DNA from: Spirogloea muscicola
Taxonomy: Eukaryota > Streptophyta > Zygnematophyceae > Spirogloeales > Spirogloeaceae
Direction: 5' to 3'
Length of the DNA: 54,143 nucleotides
NCBI GenBank assembly: GCA_009602725.1
Contig: WELB01000081.1
Span: 115,072-169,214 of the forward strand
In this document: in pieces, positions 1 through 14,700 of the stretch
How the letters are laid out: every line of letters starts with the position of its first letter
Position numbering within the stretch: position 1 is the stretch's first letter
Program-made: the position numbers and the translations under genes
The notes under the pieces: model-generated
The model's database searches: none
Told to the model about the DNA's origin: nothing
The model's input: the letters and a program-made list of their open reading frames with translations, nothing else

Positions 1-3000
1 CGGCTCTGCCGTGCGGCGCCGCCCCTGGCACAGCTGCCGAGCCGCCGCCACGCCCGGCGGAGGCGCGGATCCCGACGGAGGCGCGGCCTCCAAGGTCGGC
101 GGCGGCGGCGGCGGCGGCGGGAACGGTAACGGCGGCGTCGGAGACGAAGATGGCGTCGGCGTGGAGACGCGGACGGTGCTGGCGGCTGCCGAGGAGGCCG
201 AGGAGTCCGCGGAGGCCTCGCTGCCGCTGCGCGACGGCGACAGCGGCGTCGCGGCGTGGCTGGGGAAGGTGCGTGACGGCGCGCTGCGGGAGCTCCGGGA
301 GCGGAGCGAGCACCTGGAGGCGGAGCGCGAGCTCTGGGGGCCCGGCCTCGGCGCCGTCTTCGTCATCCGCCTCGACCGCGACGGCGCCGTGCAGCAGGTG
401 AGGAGGCCCGCCGGCTAACGGCTTTGACGGAGGCGGTAACGGCGGCGGTGACGGCGACAGGGATGCGCATGCCGGGGCTCCTTCTGGTGCTCAGCCCTGA
501 TTTAGGTATTTAGGGTTTATGCCTCTGATTGCATTTGTCATTAACCCCAAATCCCCGAATCTGTACTCCTTGCGCTCGACCTCGAGCTTCATCGATTCGG
601 CTGCTGTGTCTATGCCTACGCTCAGCCTGTTGGTCGCTGCTGCAGGTGACGGTGGACACGGAGGAGGTGCAGGTACGGAGCGGGATCCTGCCGCAGCTGG
701 CGGCACATGCAACCCAGGACGAGCTCGCGCGCGCCGCTGACATGGAGGCTCGTGCACTGGCCTATGCTGAGGACATTCGCACTGGCAAGGTCTGCACCAC
801 CCTGGACATGCATCCGAGCAACTGCGACAAAGTATTAGACCATACTGTGGTACTGAAATGTCTGGCTGCTGCTTGACTTGCAGGTGAACCCGCCACGATG
901 GAGCAGCGTCTGCAAGTTCGTGACGGACTGGCCGGAGGCGTCGGTGGGCTTCTCCAAGCCCCTGCGTGCTGCATGGCGGGCCGCCAGGTACAAGTTTGCC
1001 GAGTGGGTCTTCGGGCTCGTCAGTAGCCTCTCCTCTCACATATGTCAGTGTCCAGCGTGCTGTCACCTTATTGCAGGCACTGGTGCGTAGTGTACTACTG
1101 AGCAAGGCTTGCAGTTGGGCCTGGTGCCAGGGGCATGCACCCGTCAGCGAAGCTGCTTGGGCTAGCGGTCGCCTCGTATGTGGTGGTTGGCGTCGTGCTG
1201 GCTCTGCCCATCATCTCTGCTGAGGAGAAGCGGCGGCAGCGAGCGCGGCGGGAGGCTGAGGACGAGATCCTGCGCACGCGCAAGCTCAACGCTCTGGCCA
1301 GGCGCCGCAAGCAGCCTCTAGCACCTACAGCAACAGCGACCGGCGAAGATGCCGTGGAGGAGCCGGAGGCCCTCAGCGACGGTGACGATGACGACTACGG
1401 GCCGGTGCGCCACAGGCCGGTGTCAGCACTCACCTCGGCAAATATGAGCAGGATGGTTCCGACGGGCCTCCAGGGCCGGGGCCCGACGGCAGCGCCGGCC
1501 GTAGTATTTCCTGACGGGCGTGATGCTGCCTTCCTGCAAAAGGCGGCCCGCATCCGCGCAGTTGCGGCAGAGGCGCGTGCAAGGGAGGACGCGGCGGCGG
1601 CCGCGCGTCGCTCGCAGGAGGAGGAGCAGGACCAGGCCTTCTTGCGGCAATTGGAGGAGTGGCAGCCAGAGGCCGCGCTTGACGAGGCCACCAGTGCCGA
1701 GGTTGACAATGCTGAGCAGCCGCCAAGTCAGGGCTACAATGAAGATGCCCGGCAGGCTCGACGCGAGCACCGTGAGAGGCAGCATGCGGTTGCGCGGTGG
1801 CAGAAGCAACAGGAGGCGAGGCTAGCGTCATCGCCGCAGCTCGGACACTCTGCGGTGCAGTCACTGGACGTAGGTGACATTAGAAAGCAGGCAGACAGCG
1901 CGGATAGCCTGCGGCAGGAAGCAGGTGCTGAGTCCGTCGCAGCCCGATTGTCGTTCGTCCCTGACGCAAGCACGCGGCAGCGGAGGCGGCCCCGGATCAT
2001 CAAGGCACTTGGTTGTCGCATAACCCTCTTATGCCACGCAGCCTGAAGTCTACGTTCTAAGCTTCAGCTTCTAAGGCCTACAGTCCTTGTTGGATCTGTA
2101 CTGTTGCATGTTGCTACACCCCAGAGTTGTGCTCACCACCCACACTGTGACACCCTTGCTGCTTGAAAGTGTCACCAAAGTAGCTGCTCGTTGGTGCCTG
2201 CCATGGCAATTGGGCCTAGGCTTATCACCTTGTGTAGCCTCAGATCCAACAAACATCACCGGCAATACAATGCTGATCCGTTCTCCTGCTGTTGAGGTTC
2301 CTGACTCTGTGTACACCTTTGATTGCCACAGATGGTGAGCAGGGTCGTGCAAGACCGCCCGGGTCCAGCAGGGCGCCGTCTGTCAATGGCCGGTCTGATC
2401 GACATAGTGGGAGACGGGTCATCAACAGCGAGCGCTCTGAGGCCACAGAGGCACGAAGGAGGAGGGGTGAAATGGCAGGCAGGAACTCTGCAGAGGAGGA
2501 CGAGGGTGCCACAAAGAGCCAGGGAGAATCAGTGGAGAAGTCGGAGTGGATGGAGGACGACGAGCTGCGTGAGATTGTATTTGCTGTGCGGGACAATGAG
2601 GCTGCAGGCCGGCCGCCGTTTGACGGTCTGAGTGCCGCTGCAGAGCGCCGCTTCTTCGCAGGGCTGGAGGCCAAGTATGCTGGCGTTGGCGAGCGCGTGA
2701 AAGACTTGGCCAACAGCCACGTTGCAAACCTTGACTACGGGCGAGGTTAATTTCCAGCAGATTCCTCAATCGCCACCAGTGTTTCTGGTACAGGGTACCA
2801 TGCTCTTTCTAACCTGCTAGGAAGCCTGTGTGGGGTGCATTGCTGGCAAGTGAGTAGATCTCTGTGCCGTGGCATGCAGCTGGTGTGGCCCTGAACGACT
2901 CTCCCAAAAACTACCGGCCACGGCTGCGGGAGGCCAATGGGGAACATGCGGCATCAAGTGAAGTATATTGGGGGCAATTTTGCAAGGACCGGGAGAGCAT

Positions 3001-4738
3001 TATCGAGACGTACAAGGCAGCAACTCGCAAGGCCGCTAGCTCGTCAGATGCTGCATATGGGCAAAGCGAAGACCGAAGCGCCAAAGTCGACCAAGTTCAG
3101 CGTCACGACGTGGCATCTGAGTCATCCTTGCCTGGTCAAGAAGAAGCAAATGACAATCTCCATGAATTACCGTGCAGCTCGCTCGCACGTGGGCACGAGG
3201 GTGTCACAAGCTCGACCGGACCCCACACTTTGGCAAGCTCGGGCAGCAGGCCAGCATGGGAGCACACGCGGCGTTGGGCCGCTGGCTTGCAGCAAAAGTA
3301 CGACCAGGAACGCGATCCTCAGGTCAGATGCTCAACTTCTTGTCTCACTTGAGTTCCACTGCCTACTTCTCACAAGGGGTGAGAAGTGTTAGCCTTGGGT
3401 TTGTTGGAAGCAAGGGCTACGGCACATCAAGGCGCATTACGGCTCAGTCATTGCGCACGCCTTGCAATTCGATTCAGGTTAAGTCGCTGATGGAGGAGGT
3501 TGGCAAGGACCTCAAGCGGTGGGTCACGGAGGAGGAAATTGAGGCATTTGGCAAAGTCCTGGATAAAGGGGAGGAGGCCACTCACAGGTATATTGATGAT
3601 GCATTTGCCATTGGCAAAGCAAAGCTGCGGGAGCAGGCGGCGCGCTTTGGCAGGGATGTGATGGTGGAGAAATATCACGAGTACAAGATTGACGAGGTGG
3701 AGGACGCCCTTTGGTGGCTCAGGCTGCCCTTTGTTGTTGTGAGTGTAGCTGGACCTGCACATTGTATTATCAGCTGATAATTCAGGACAGGATTGTGCTT
3801 ACCATGTTGCCCACTGCATGTTGCTGGGTACATCAATACCCATGGAAGCTCTGAGGCTAGTAATAGTCATGTATTTGCCATCATATTGATGAACATGAAA
3901 GCAAGGCTTACAGTGTGATTTGGTGCTTTGGTGTGCTGCTCATGGGGGTGTGGTAGTGCATCGCACTGCAAATGGAGTCCAATGGGGAGCGACGAGACGG
4001 TTTTTACTCGCTGGACCTGGCCCCCTTGACTGCCAGCGATGACAGAGACAGCCCAGCAAGGCTGCATGTAGTAGCCTTCGAGGACCGCCGCGACGCCGAG
4101 CGCTTTTGCAACCTGCTCAGCACCTCTGATGAGCATCATGAGGACTTCCTAGAGCTGCAGCTGCACAAGCCCCAGGTACTCTAGATGCCTTACTTGCTCC
4201 CAACAGCCCTGGAAGCTGTACTCTTGTTGCACACGTCGCACCTGCAACTGCAGATTGGCGGACCCAATGTGTGCACACACGTACATGATGGACATAGTTC
4301 TATTTAATTTGGTACTTGATGGAGGTTGCCTTGTGCTTGTCCTGACTGCTCACCTGGACAAGGAGCATGGTATATACAAAGTCCCTGTTCTCGTGAAGCA
4401 TTCAGATGCAACACTGTTGCTTGGGACTTTGTCAAGGTTACCTGATGTCTCGTTGACAACCGACCCTTCTGGTCTGCCCTCCCATGCAGGAGCTTCTTGA
4501 TGAAGCCATTGATGAGGGCCACAAGGTCACAGTGCTTCGGAAGGGGCAACTGGCGCTTGCTCCCGGGCAACTTATCGAGGATGTTGAGAGCCGCATCATT
4601 GCCATTGGCGGCGCCCGTTACGTGGACGAGGCCCTTAGGAACCGTGCCGTTGACTTGAATGCTGCCATCGATCTGGGCTTAGGGTTTGCCTCTGATGTGC
4701 AAGCTGCTCGTGCCAAGGCGGCAAATGCAGAGCATTAA
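1..4738 (+). CDS. DUF3110 plastid-type membrane protein (EMB1703-like), 5' partial, nine exons
   Basis: Spliced gene open at the window's left edge: the first exon has no in-frame ATG. Exons read approximately <1-397, 646-789, 884-1018, ~1115-2010, 2331-2745, 2880-3322, 3478-3738, 3957-4175 and 4490-4738. Phases match across the last three junctions. Exon 4 has one hydrophobic segment (LGLAVASYVVVGVVLALPII) followed by a long acidic and arginine-rich coiled-coil-like stretch. Exons 7-9 carry the recognisable part: DALWWLRLPFVVV, then DGFYSLDLAP, HVVAFEDRRDAERFCNLL and VTVLRKGQLALAPGQ. These resemble the DUF3110 region of plant chloroplast proteins of the EMB1703 group; that is recognition from memory, not a search. 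A role in plastid development would be inference. The Gly/Ala-rich N-terminus could be part of a transit peptide. Exon 2 ends at a weak donor (AAG-GTCTGC), and the ends of exon 4 are uncertain. Stop codon at 4736-4738. Confidence 0.7.
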
Positions 4739-4777
4739 CTTGTGGTTGACAGCTATATCTTCTCGCAGAAATGTGTA

Positions 4778-5085
4778 TAGTAGCACGTCTACGTCTCATA
4801 CGCTGGCGCCAAGCGATCCAGTACATATTACAATACGACCTGGCAGGTAGCAATCCCAATTGCCTCTAAACAAAGAAGCACATAATGAAGTAACTTCTTG
4901 AGAGACTTGGTCCATCAGTCTCGCATAGTTCTAGTAGCACGTCTACGTCTCATACGCTGGCGCCAAGCGATCCAGTACATATTACAATACGACCTGGCAG
5001 GTAGCAATCCCAATTGCCTCTAAACAAAGAAGCACATAATGAAGTAACTTCTTGAGAGACTTGGTCCATCAGTCTCGCATGGTTC
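4778..5085. repeat. 154-bp tandem duplication just downstream of the DUF3110 gene
   Basis: Two adjacent copies, 4778-4931 and 4932-5085, each starting TAGTAGCACGTCTACGTCTC. They are identical by eye except for one change near the end. The first copy begins about 40 bases after the stop codon, so it probably lies in the 3' UTR. The near-identity points to a recent duplication or an assembly duplication. Confidence 0.9.
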
Positions 5086-5096
5086 CAGGCGTTCGT

Positions 5097-5248
5097 GTAC
5101 CAACAAGCGTTGCAACACAATGAGGTGCTTGCAGAGGGGCTTAGTAGATCATGTAGCACATTTGTCCTGCATGTACCAACAAGCGCTGCAACACAATGCG
5201 GGGCTTGCAGAGGGGCTTAGGAAATCATGTAGCACATTTGTCCTGAAT
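5097..5248. repeat. 76-bp tandem duplication
   Basis: Two copies, 5097-5172 and 5173-5248, starting GTACCAACAAGCG and differing at several positions. They directly follow the 154-bp duplication. No coding sequence was recognised here. Confidence 0.85.
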
Positions 5249-7204
5249 GACATTTGCAATCATCACCCAGAGCGTAGCAAGTCATGATACTAGTAGTCCG
5301 CACTTAGGGGGGCCTAGCTGGAAGTTGGCAAAGATTGCTGCAGAGTTGTGATTGTGCAAGTAATGGCAGGCCATCATCGGCATGATATATATTTGCAGCA
5401 CTTGCAAGCTGGCATGGTGCCTCACAAATGTCTGGTTCATAGGCAGTGGAGCTACACACTAAGAACAACCACATCTAATGCTTGTGTTCAAGAATCACTA
5501 AGCAAAACCCCTGTAAAGACTACTTCTAAGTAACTACCACAGGTTGGCTGCCCTCCTGTTGTCAGATTCGTTCGACATCGTCTTGCAGCACAGTCTGCAT
5601 AATCAAAAAGCCTGTTGGCCTTAATATTAGGCTCTCTGCTCGCACTTGATGCAGGGTCTAAGAGATTGATCTCATCGTTTCCAAGGCGGAAGCTAGAATA
5701 AATTTATCCATCTTTGGCTCTCGTTTTTAAGGCCTTGATAGTTCATTCACATATCGTCACCAGTGCTAACGTGCCTTGGCATCACGAGTTACACCCTTGC
5801 TAGCCCCCACAATTGCTTGTGTCAAAGGCAGAGCTCACCTAGAAATGAGGTAATCTCATTGCACCATCTTGAATGCGAAGTTTTTTGGCCGTTCCTTAAT
5901 TGACCAAAGGAAGCAGAGAGTGTGGATAAGCAAAGTGTGATATATTCAAGCTGATATGCCCCGCTGCTCAGAGCTAGCTGCTGCCACGGAGATGCACATT
6001 GTGTTGATAATGTGAAGTTCTGTGGACGTTCACATATCTGTGGATGGCCTACCAAAACCACAATCTAGCTGTAAGGATGGTATGTAACCACATGTTCGCC
6101 GCTTAGTTGTCAGTCATACAATGGGAACAGTGACCGAGCACTTTACAGGTGTGCACAGGACTCAGCAGTAAACGCCAGGGCCCTCTCTCTTACCGCCACT
6201 CGTATTTCACATTCTCAAGCAACAAAAGCAACACGCTCCACGTTTTAAATCTGCTACTTGATATTCACATGACTTGGACGGCTTACTAGTGCTTTCTATC
6301 AATTTTTGGAGTGAAGTCAATTCAACAAGGCGACGTCGGTCGCGCATGTCCGAGCTGATAGTCTTCAATGCTTGGCTTCTCTCCCGGACTGCATTTCTGC
6401 TATTGTCATTTATCAATGTGTACATGCTACACTCAATGTCTCAGTGTTTAGCAGCGAACACAGCTTGCAAATTGTTGGGCGAAGTCAGAATGACAGAAGA
6501 CCTCCTGCACAGAGAAGGGCGTCAAGAACAGGAATGCAAGCCGTCAATGTTGCTTCCAACTATAAGGCCTGATTATAGCGACAGGTCACCAAGGAGGGGG
6601 CACGTCTAGTCAAAGCAAGGGCACACTGAGCAGAACAAAACTGCAGATCTCTTCCATGTCAACTTTTTGAAAGCAAGCTATCATTTGCTGACATCACCAG
6701 AATCACTGAGTTAATGGTGACCTATGGAATATTGACTTGTATACTATATCAAGTAAGAATTCCACATGAGGCAAGAAGGGTCATTTGACGTACCAAAGAT
6801 AAGATTGCAATAATATGATTGGTCCTAAAATTAAATTCCTGCACAGAACAATGCGTAGATTTCATTTCAAGCAGCAATGCAAGCCATTACCGTAATATTT
6901 AAGGCAGTACCACAGCAGAACAGTTTTTCAAGTTTATGAATGCACGGAGAAGGCATGGTTTAGAATCATTGGAGCACGTACACAAACACAGTGGTGATAA
7001 TCTTCACTGCTAGCGGCAGCTCCAACCAACATGACTTCTGCGCGAAATGCAGCATGACAAGATGAGCCTAGCTCTTGCCAGCTGACAATGACAATTGTAG
7101 AAAGCTTGTGCAGCCACTGAGCCTCTCACTGACAAGCGATCATGTTCTACTGCAACCATGGCCTGGTTCACAGTATGCATTCTCTTTGCCGTGAGGTGCT
7201 AAAA
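5249..7204. other. Gene-free stretch with patches resembling 22.6-23.3 kb
   Basis: No convincing exon seen. Short patches are shared with 22.6-23.3 kb. GTGCCTTGGCATCAC (near 5771) matches a similar string near 22750. The tract near 7060-7140 (CTCTTGCCAGCT, then CACTGACAAGCGA) matches 23255-23330. Both tracts lie downstream of an Msp1-like gene (copies A and B), so they look like flanks of one duplicated locus. Minus-strand reading of both gives related peptides (SVAAQAF..QLARARLI against SVTARAS..ELARAEL). Confidence 0.5.
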
Positions 7205-7400
7205 GAAAATTTTTGTGTATATGAAACAAACGAAGGCCAAATGGCCAAGTACAAAGGCAAGCACATCTGAAGACCTACATAACATACAGCAGATTGACCC
7301 GCTCAGTAACCACGGGTCAAAACATAAAGGTCGCTAATCGATGCCTGAATACTAGATGGCAGATACGGCCCTTCTGCCACCAGTCGCTAAAACGACGCGG
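7205..7400 (-). mobile_element. LINE 3' end (5'-truncated), C-terminus plus 3' UTR
   Basis: Minus-strand reading ends SISDLYVLTRGY-stop, the C-terminal signature of the LINEs in this window. About 100 bases of 3' UTR follow. The same tail occurs at 30018-30205. The stop codon lies in the loop of a perfect 8-bp stem, TTGACCCG/CGGGTCAA (7294-7301 with 7313-7320). Confidence 0.75.
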
Positions 7401-7557
7401 TGGGTATGAGCTATGTTCACTTTTGCCACCTGCGACCCGCTAGCAGGTGGGAAGGAAAAATACCACTTGCCACGACACAAGTCTTCCACATGCTTCAGTC
7501 GTAGATGGTGTTATTAGGAACTCCTAGCTGTTTGAATCCTCATACGGAATGACAACA

Positions 7558-10254
<2,697 letters not shown>

Positions 10255-10500
10255 GCCAGCACTGCGGTCAGTGCCGGCGCAGGAGAGCCGCGCGCGTCAG
10301 GGAAGTGCGGGCGCGGCGGGCGGCTGGCACTGTATGCGCCATCTGCTCCCCGGCGGCGCTCGCATTGGCGGGCCGCCTCCACAACCACCCGCGACTTCGC
10401 GCAGGCTTCCCCGCCGCCAGCTGGTCCGACGCGGCTGGGCGAGCCCCCTTCTCGCTACGACTTGGAGCTATTGACCGGGTCGCGGAGTGGCCACTCGTGG
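10255..10500 (-). promoter_or_regulatory. GC-rich 5' flank of Msp1-like copy A
   Basis: Very GC-rich stretch directly upstream of the copy A start codon. It probably holds the 5' UTR and promoter. Copy C has a similar GC-rich flank (35890-36100). No TATA box was recognised. Confidence 0.35.
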
Positions 10501-11739
10501 TCGCCCTTGCTCTGCTCAGAGGTCGGCGCTTTCGGCCCCTTCGGACCTTGTCAAGTTCTCCAGTTGCTCCGAAAAATGGCTACAGGATGGGCCGACAAGG
10601 CCCCCATCGGCGAGCCCCCCCCCCCACCACCTAGCCCCTGATGGCCCCAGCCCTCTCGCCTCTCCTTCCTACTCCCGCCTTCCCTGCAGCTGCAGCAGCT
10701 CCATCTTCACGCCCTGCTGCAACAGCTGTCCCCCAAACATGCCAGTACTGCCAGCAGCCCTGGCCTAGCCTGTGGAGCGTTCGCATTCACGAGCACCACT
10801 GCTCCAGGAAGGCCAGTCGCGCCTCGCTGCAGGCCCAAGCCCGTGCTGAGGCTTCTACCCGATGACGGCAATCCAGCACCCCAGCGCTGGCACCCCCTCC
10901 CCCGGCTCCCTCGCCGGCTCAGTGGCATAGGGCGAAGCTCCTTGACCTGGATGCAGTTCTTCGCGAGCCCAGCCTGCCACCCTTGAGGCACATTCCACAT
11001 TGGGCACGGCCCCACCTGCAGCGTGCAGCCCGGCCCATCCTCACCCGCATGGCGCGCAGCAGCCTTGATGACGCTGCGTGGACGGTTTCTCCCTAGACTA
11101 GTCTTGGGGCCTTCACCAAGTGGACCAGGCCAGCGAGAACTATTACTGGCGCGCTTCCAACTCCTTGAGGGCTGTGCATAGGAGCAGCTCTTGGAAGAGC
11201 ACCGGGCTGCTGTCCAGGTGTTCAATGCCAATCGGCCGATCCCTGCCACACCTGCCGCAGCAGCCGTTCGCCGCGCCATACGCTTTGGCCGTGCCGGGGA
11301 TCTCTCACGCGCCGCCCCAGCCTTGGATCCAGCTACGCCGGTACCCCACGACGCCGAAACACTGGCTGCCCTGCAGGGCCTTCATCCCCCAACCCTGAAT
11401 CCCCTTCCGCCCTGGCTTGACGATTTTCAGACCCCAACACCAGTGGAGCTCGATCCGGCTGCACTCTGGTCGGCGCTAATGAGGAGCTGCAAAGCTGCAG
11501 CAGGCCGGCGATCAGGCTGGCTGTTTGAAAATCTCCGCGAGCTCTGGCTCGACGATGAGGCGGGCGACTCCTCCTGGTTTCACAGAGTGTGCCAGGCGGT
11601 GGCACGTGGCCTCCTTCCTCCCAAGGCTCGGGCGGCTCTAACTAGCAGCACCCTTCTCGACCTGTCCAAACCCACAGGTGGCGTGCGCCCCATCGCCATG
11701 GGCGAGGTGCTCACCCGCCTGGTTTTCACAACACTCTTC

Positions 11740-11746
11740 CAGCAGC
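11740..11746. repeat. Target-site duplication CAGCAGC, left side
   Basis: The same CAGCAGC occurs at 15869-15875. Removing the DNA between them, with one copy, restores a continuous family-2 RT frame (LFQQHREAFQ), which supports a 7-bp duplication made by the inserted LINE. Confidence 0.75.
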
Positions 11747-14700
11747 GGCTGCTGATATTAAAAGAGCGGCTGTGAAAGCCAGCCAGATGCATACAGGTGT
11801 TCATGACGGAGCCACAGGCTAGGCAGCCAGGGCGCTCTTAGTAACCCCGTGTCAGCAGTAGGAAGTCAGATGAGCTGAGGGGAGGAAGAGCAACCCCGCT
11901 GCGCAAGCCAGAGGCTGCTGCAAGGGCACGACCAGCGCGGCGATGCAAAGCAAGCCCTTGAGAACGCTGTAGCGACATAGACAACCGCATGCGGTAGCAG
12001 GACACAAGACCCAAAGGCACCGAGCCACCGGGAAGGGCTGCACCCTGTTCCCGGCGCCGCTGGTCAGCTTGAGATGCCAGCAGCGAAAGTAACGAGGACC
12101 ACCGACCCCCCGTAACACCCATGGATGTCCATGGCCAGGGGGTAAAAGGTATCACCCGCCGAGTGGTCCTTGTACTTGTGCAACTTCTTCTGTTCGGCCA
12201 CCTTCACGGCACAGCCGGTCTCAGAAGTTACGGGGCCCTTCGTTCGGAAGCTGCCGGTTAGGACGACGTCCATGAGAAGCCGCTTGCCACCTCCCAGGGG
12301 GACGCCAACCAGATCGACACGCCGCGTCCGAGGGACCACGTTGCGGAGCTGGACGGGCATCACCCCAGTGCTCTCCAACGCCACTTGATATCCCGCCTCC
12401 TTGACGATGCCATACATGGCGTCACGTAGGAGGTTGTGGGAGCCCGTGCGCTCACTGCCTTTGGCACACCTGAGCATGTGGTCACCCATGAGCACTGCAT
12501 CATGCTCAATAAGCCCACATTCACATTGAGTCACCCCTGCCAAGCACAGGGATGGTAAGCCAAGACGGCGGCGCAAAGCATCGCAAAACAAAGCATTTTC
12601 CATCCGCAAGCCCGCATGCAAAGGCAAAGCTTACATTGCAGGGCAGCGTACATGCAAAGGCAAAGCCACTCAGACGCTCCCAGAGACGAAACAGATAGGA
12701 GCCGAGCCTGGCCTCGAGCATCCCCTTGGAGGAGACTCCGGAGATGCTCCAGTGGTTGCTCGTCTGCAGCACGGGAAAACCGCGATTGAGCCTTAACATC
12801 AGAAACGTCATCCCAGGCAGCAAAACTAACAGGCTCATTCACCAGAGGCGGGTATGCGGCAAAGAGGTCCTGTTGGCATGCTTTGAGAGTCACTTGGAAA
12901 GGCAGACTCCCCTGAACCACGTTACTGATGTGAGGCGCCAACACACGTTGTTGCTCAAGGAGGAATCGTCCAGATATGGACGAGGCCACCTGAGCCCAGC
13001 AGCCAAGGTACGCTGGTCTGCATAAGCGGACCAAGGGGGGACAACCAAGCCCACCGTGACGTATGGGCAGCGCACATTGTACCAGTGCTGCTGGAGACTG
13101 CTCTAGGAGTGGGTGAGCAATCAGATCAGCAAGGCTTTGCTGAAGCTTGACATCAATGGATGCATAGATAGCATTCAAGCTGACCAACGGTGGGACCGTA
13201 CGCAGGAGGGAACACGGCCGCTGTGCCACACTCCTGGTCAAAATGGCCACTGCCAACTGAAATCCCCAAGGCGTGGGAGCTTTGGCAGGACCTGCATGTA
13301 TCCTTGTAGTCGCGCAAGGACAGCACCCTCCGAGAAAGACGGGTCCCCTAGTGGCACTCCCAAGATCCTCAAGCCGCCCTCTGGAGTCTGACAAGATGTA
13401 GGCAACGAGGAGAAGAGGGAAAGAGGGATGCCAATAGGGGACCAGGCGGAGCACTTAGCCGGATTGACCCCAAGCCCAATAAGCTGGAGCTGGTGCTGAA
13501 GCGTGCGGAAAGCTTGCAGCACCTCCACTGGGGGGCCGAGGAGCGTGGTATCATCCGCGTAACTCGGGAGGAGAACGCCAGGGTGAGCGCTCGCCGTGCT
13601 GCGCAAAGCACGGTGATGCGCCAGAGCGAAGAAAAAACCTCCCATGGGATCACCTTGCCGTGTCTCTGTCTTTGACTGTAAAACAGCCAAAGAATTCCCT
13701 GCCCCCCACAACAATGCAGATGGCGAGCCATACATGCATCGGAAGTGAGGGAGGAGGGTGGGAAAGTACTGCCTTAGCTCCTCGGCAATTACCTGCCGAT
13801 CCACAGAGTTGAAGGCATTCTGTACGTCCACGCTCAAGGCCAGCCTATGGGGGTTGACATCCAGTGCCGCTCGTACCCCGTGCACCAGGGTCTCAGCGCC
13901 AGCACGCATCCCAGCCCCAAACTGGTGGGGATGGAAGTGCGCCTGGGCATCGTCCTGGATCTGCATGATTAGGGTGCGCCCCACGAGGCGCGACAGAACC
14001 TCCCCCACCGAGATAGGACGCACTCCCCCGCTGTCCTTCTGCAAAGCAATGAGATTGCTTGTGCAGAGGACTGCGCCTACTCGTTGGGTGAGGTGTCCAC
14101 GCGCAACATGTTGTGCGACCCTAAGCAGCAGATTGAAATCCTCCGAGTCGTCCTCCCCATACAGCTCCCGCAAGTGCTCAAAGAGCATGCCCGATGGACC
14201 CCCGGCGACTGCCTTGCGGCTACTCACAATCGCCCGACTTAAGGCAGCCGGGTCCAGGTCCACCGGTTGAGCAGGCGTGAAGCTCTCCATCCATGTATCT
14301 AATCTTCGCGGGGCCCGAGGATGGAGCTGCTTGAGTGCGGCCAAGGTTGCCGCATCATGCGGTGCTGGTGTGGAGGGCTCCAAGGCTTGGGCAGCCCTGG
14401 CAAGGTCGCCGGCTCGTCCGATTCGGATGGCACGTCGCTTGCCCGCCTCCTTAACATCGGATTCCGACGTGGTGGGCCGATAGTTGGCTTGCGCGAGTTG
14501 CGCAGCCGCTTGGTGCTTTGCAAGTAGCAGCTGCCACTCCCGACCTTCAAACAGGTTGAGGCGCAGCAGCAGCTCCTTGCGACCTGCCTTCCCCTGCGGC
14601 AGGCGACCAAGCAAGAGTCGCGGAAACAACACAAACACAGCCCATGCAGCCTCATCCTCGCTGTCACGAGCCAGACGTGTCAGGAGGGGCCAAAGGGCTC

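Noticed and set aside
4778-5085. CRISPR-like array
   Set aside because: Only two long adjacent copies with no spacers, in a eukaryotic context.
7200-7400. tRNA-derived SINE
   Set aside because: No tRNA-like A and B boxes were seen, and the end reads as a LINE C-terminus plus 3' UTR shared with 30.0-30.2 kb.
13758-14270. 170-codon plus-strand frame
   Set aside because: Antisense shadow of the family-1 LINE reverse transcriptase.
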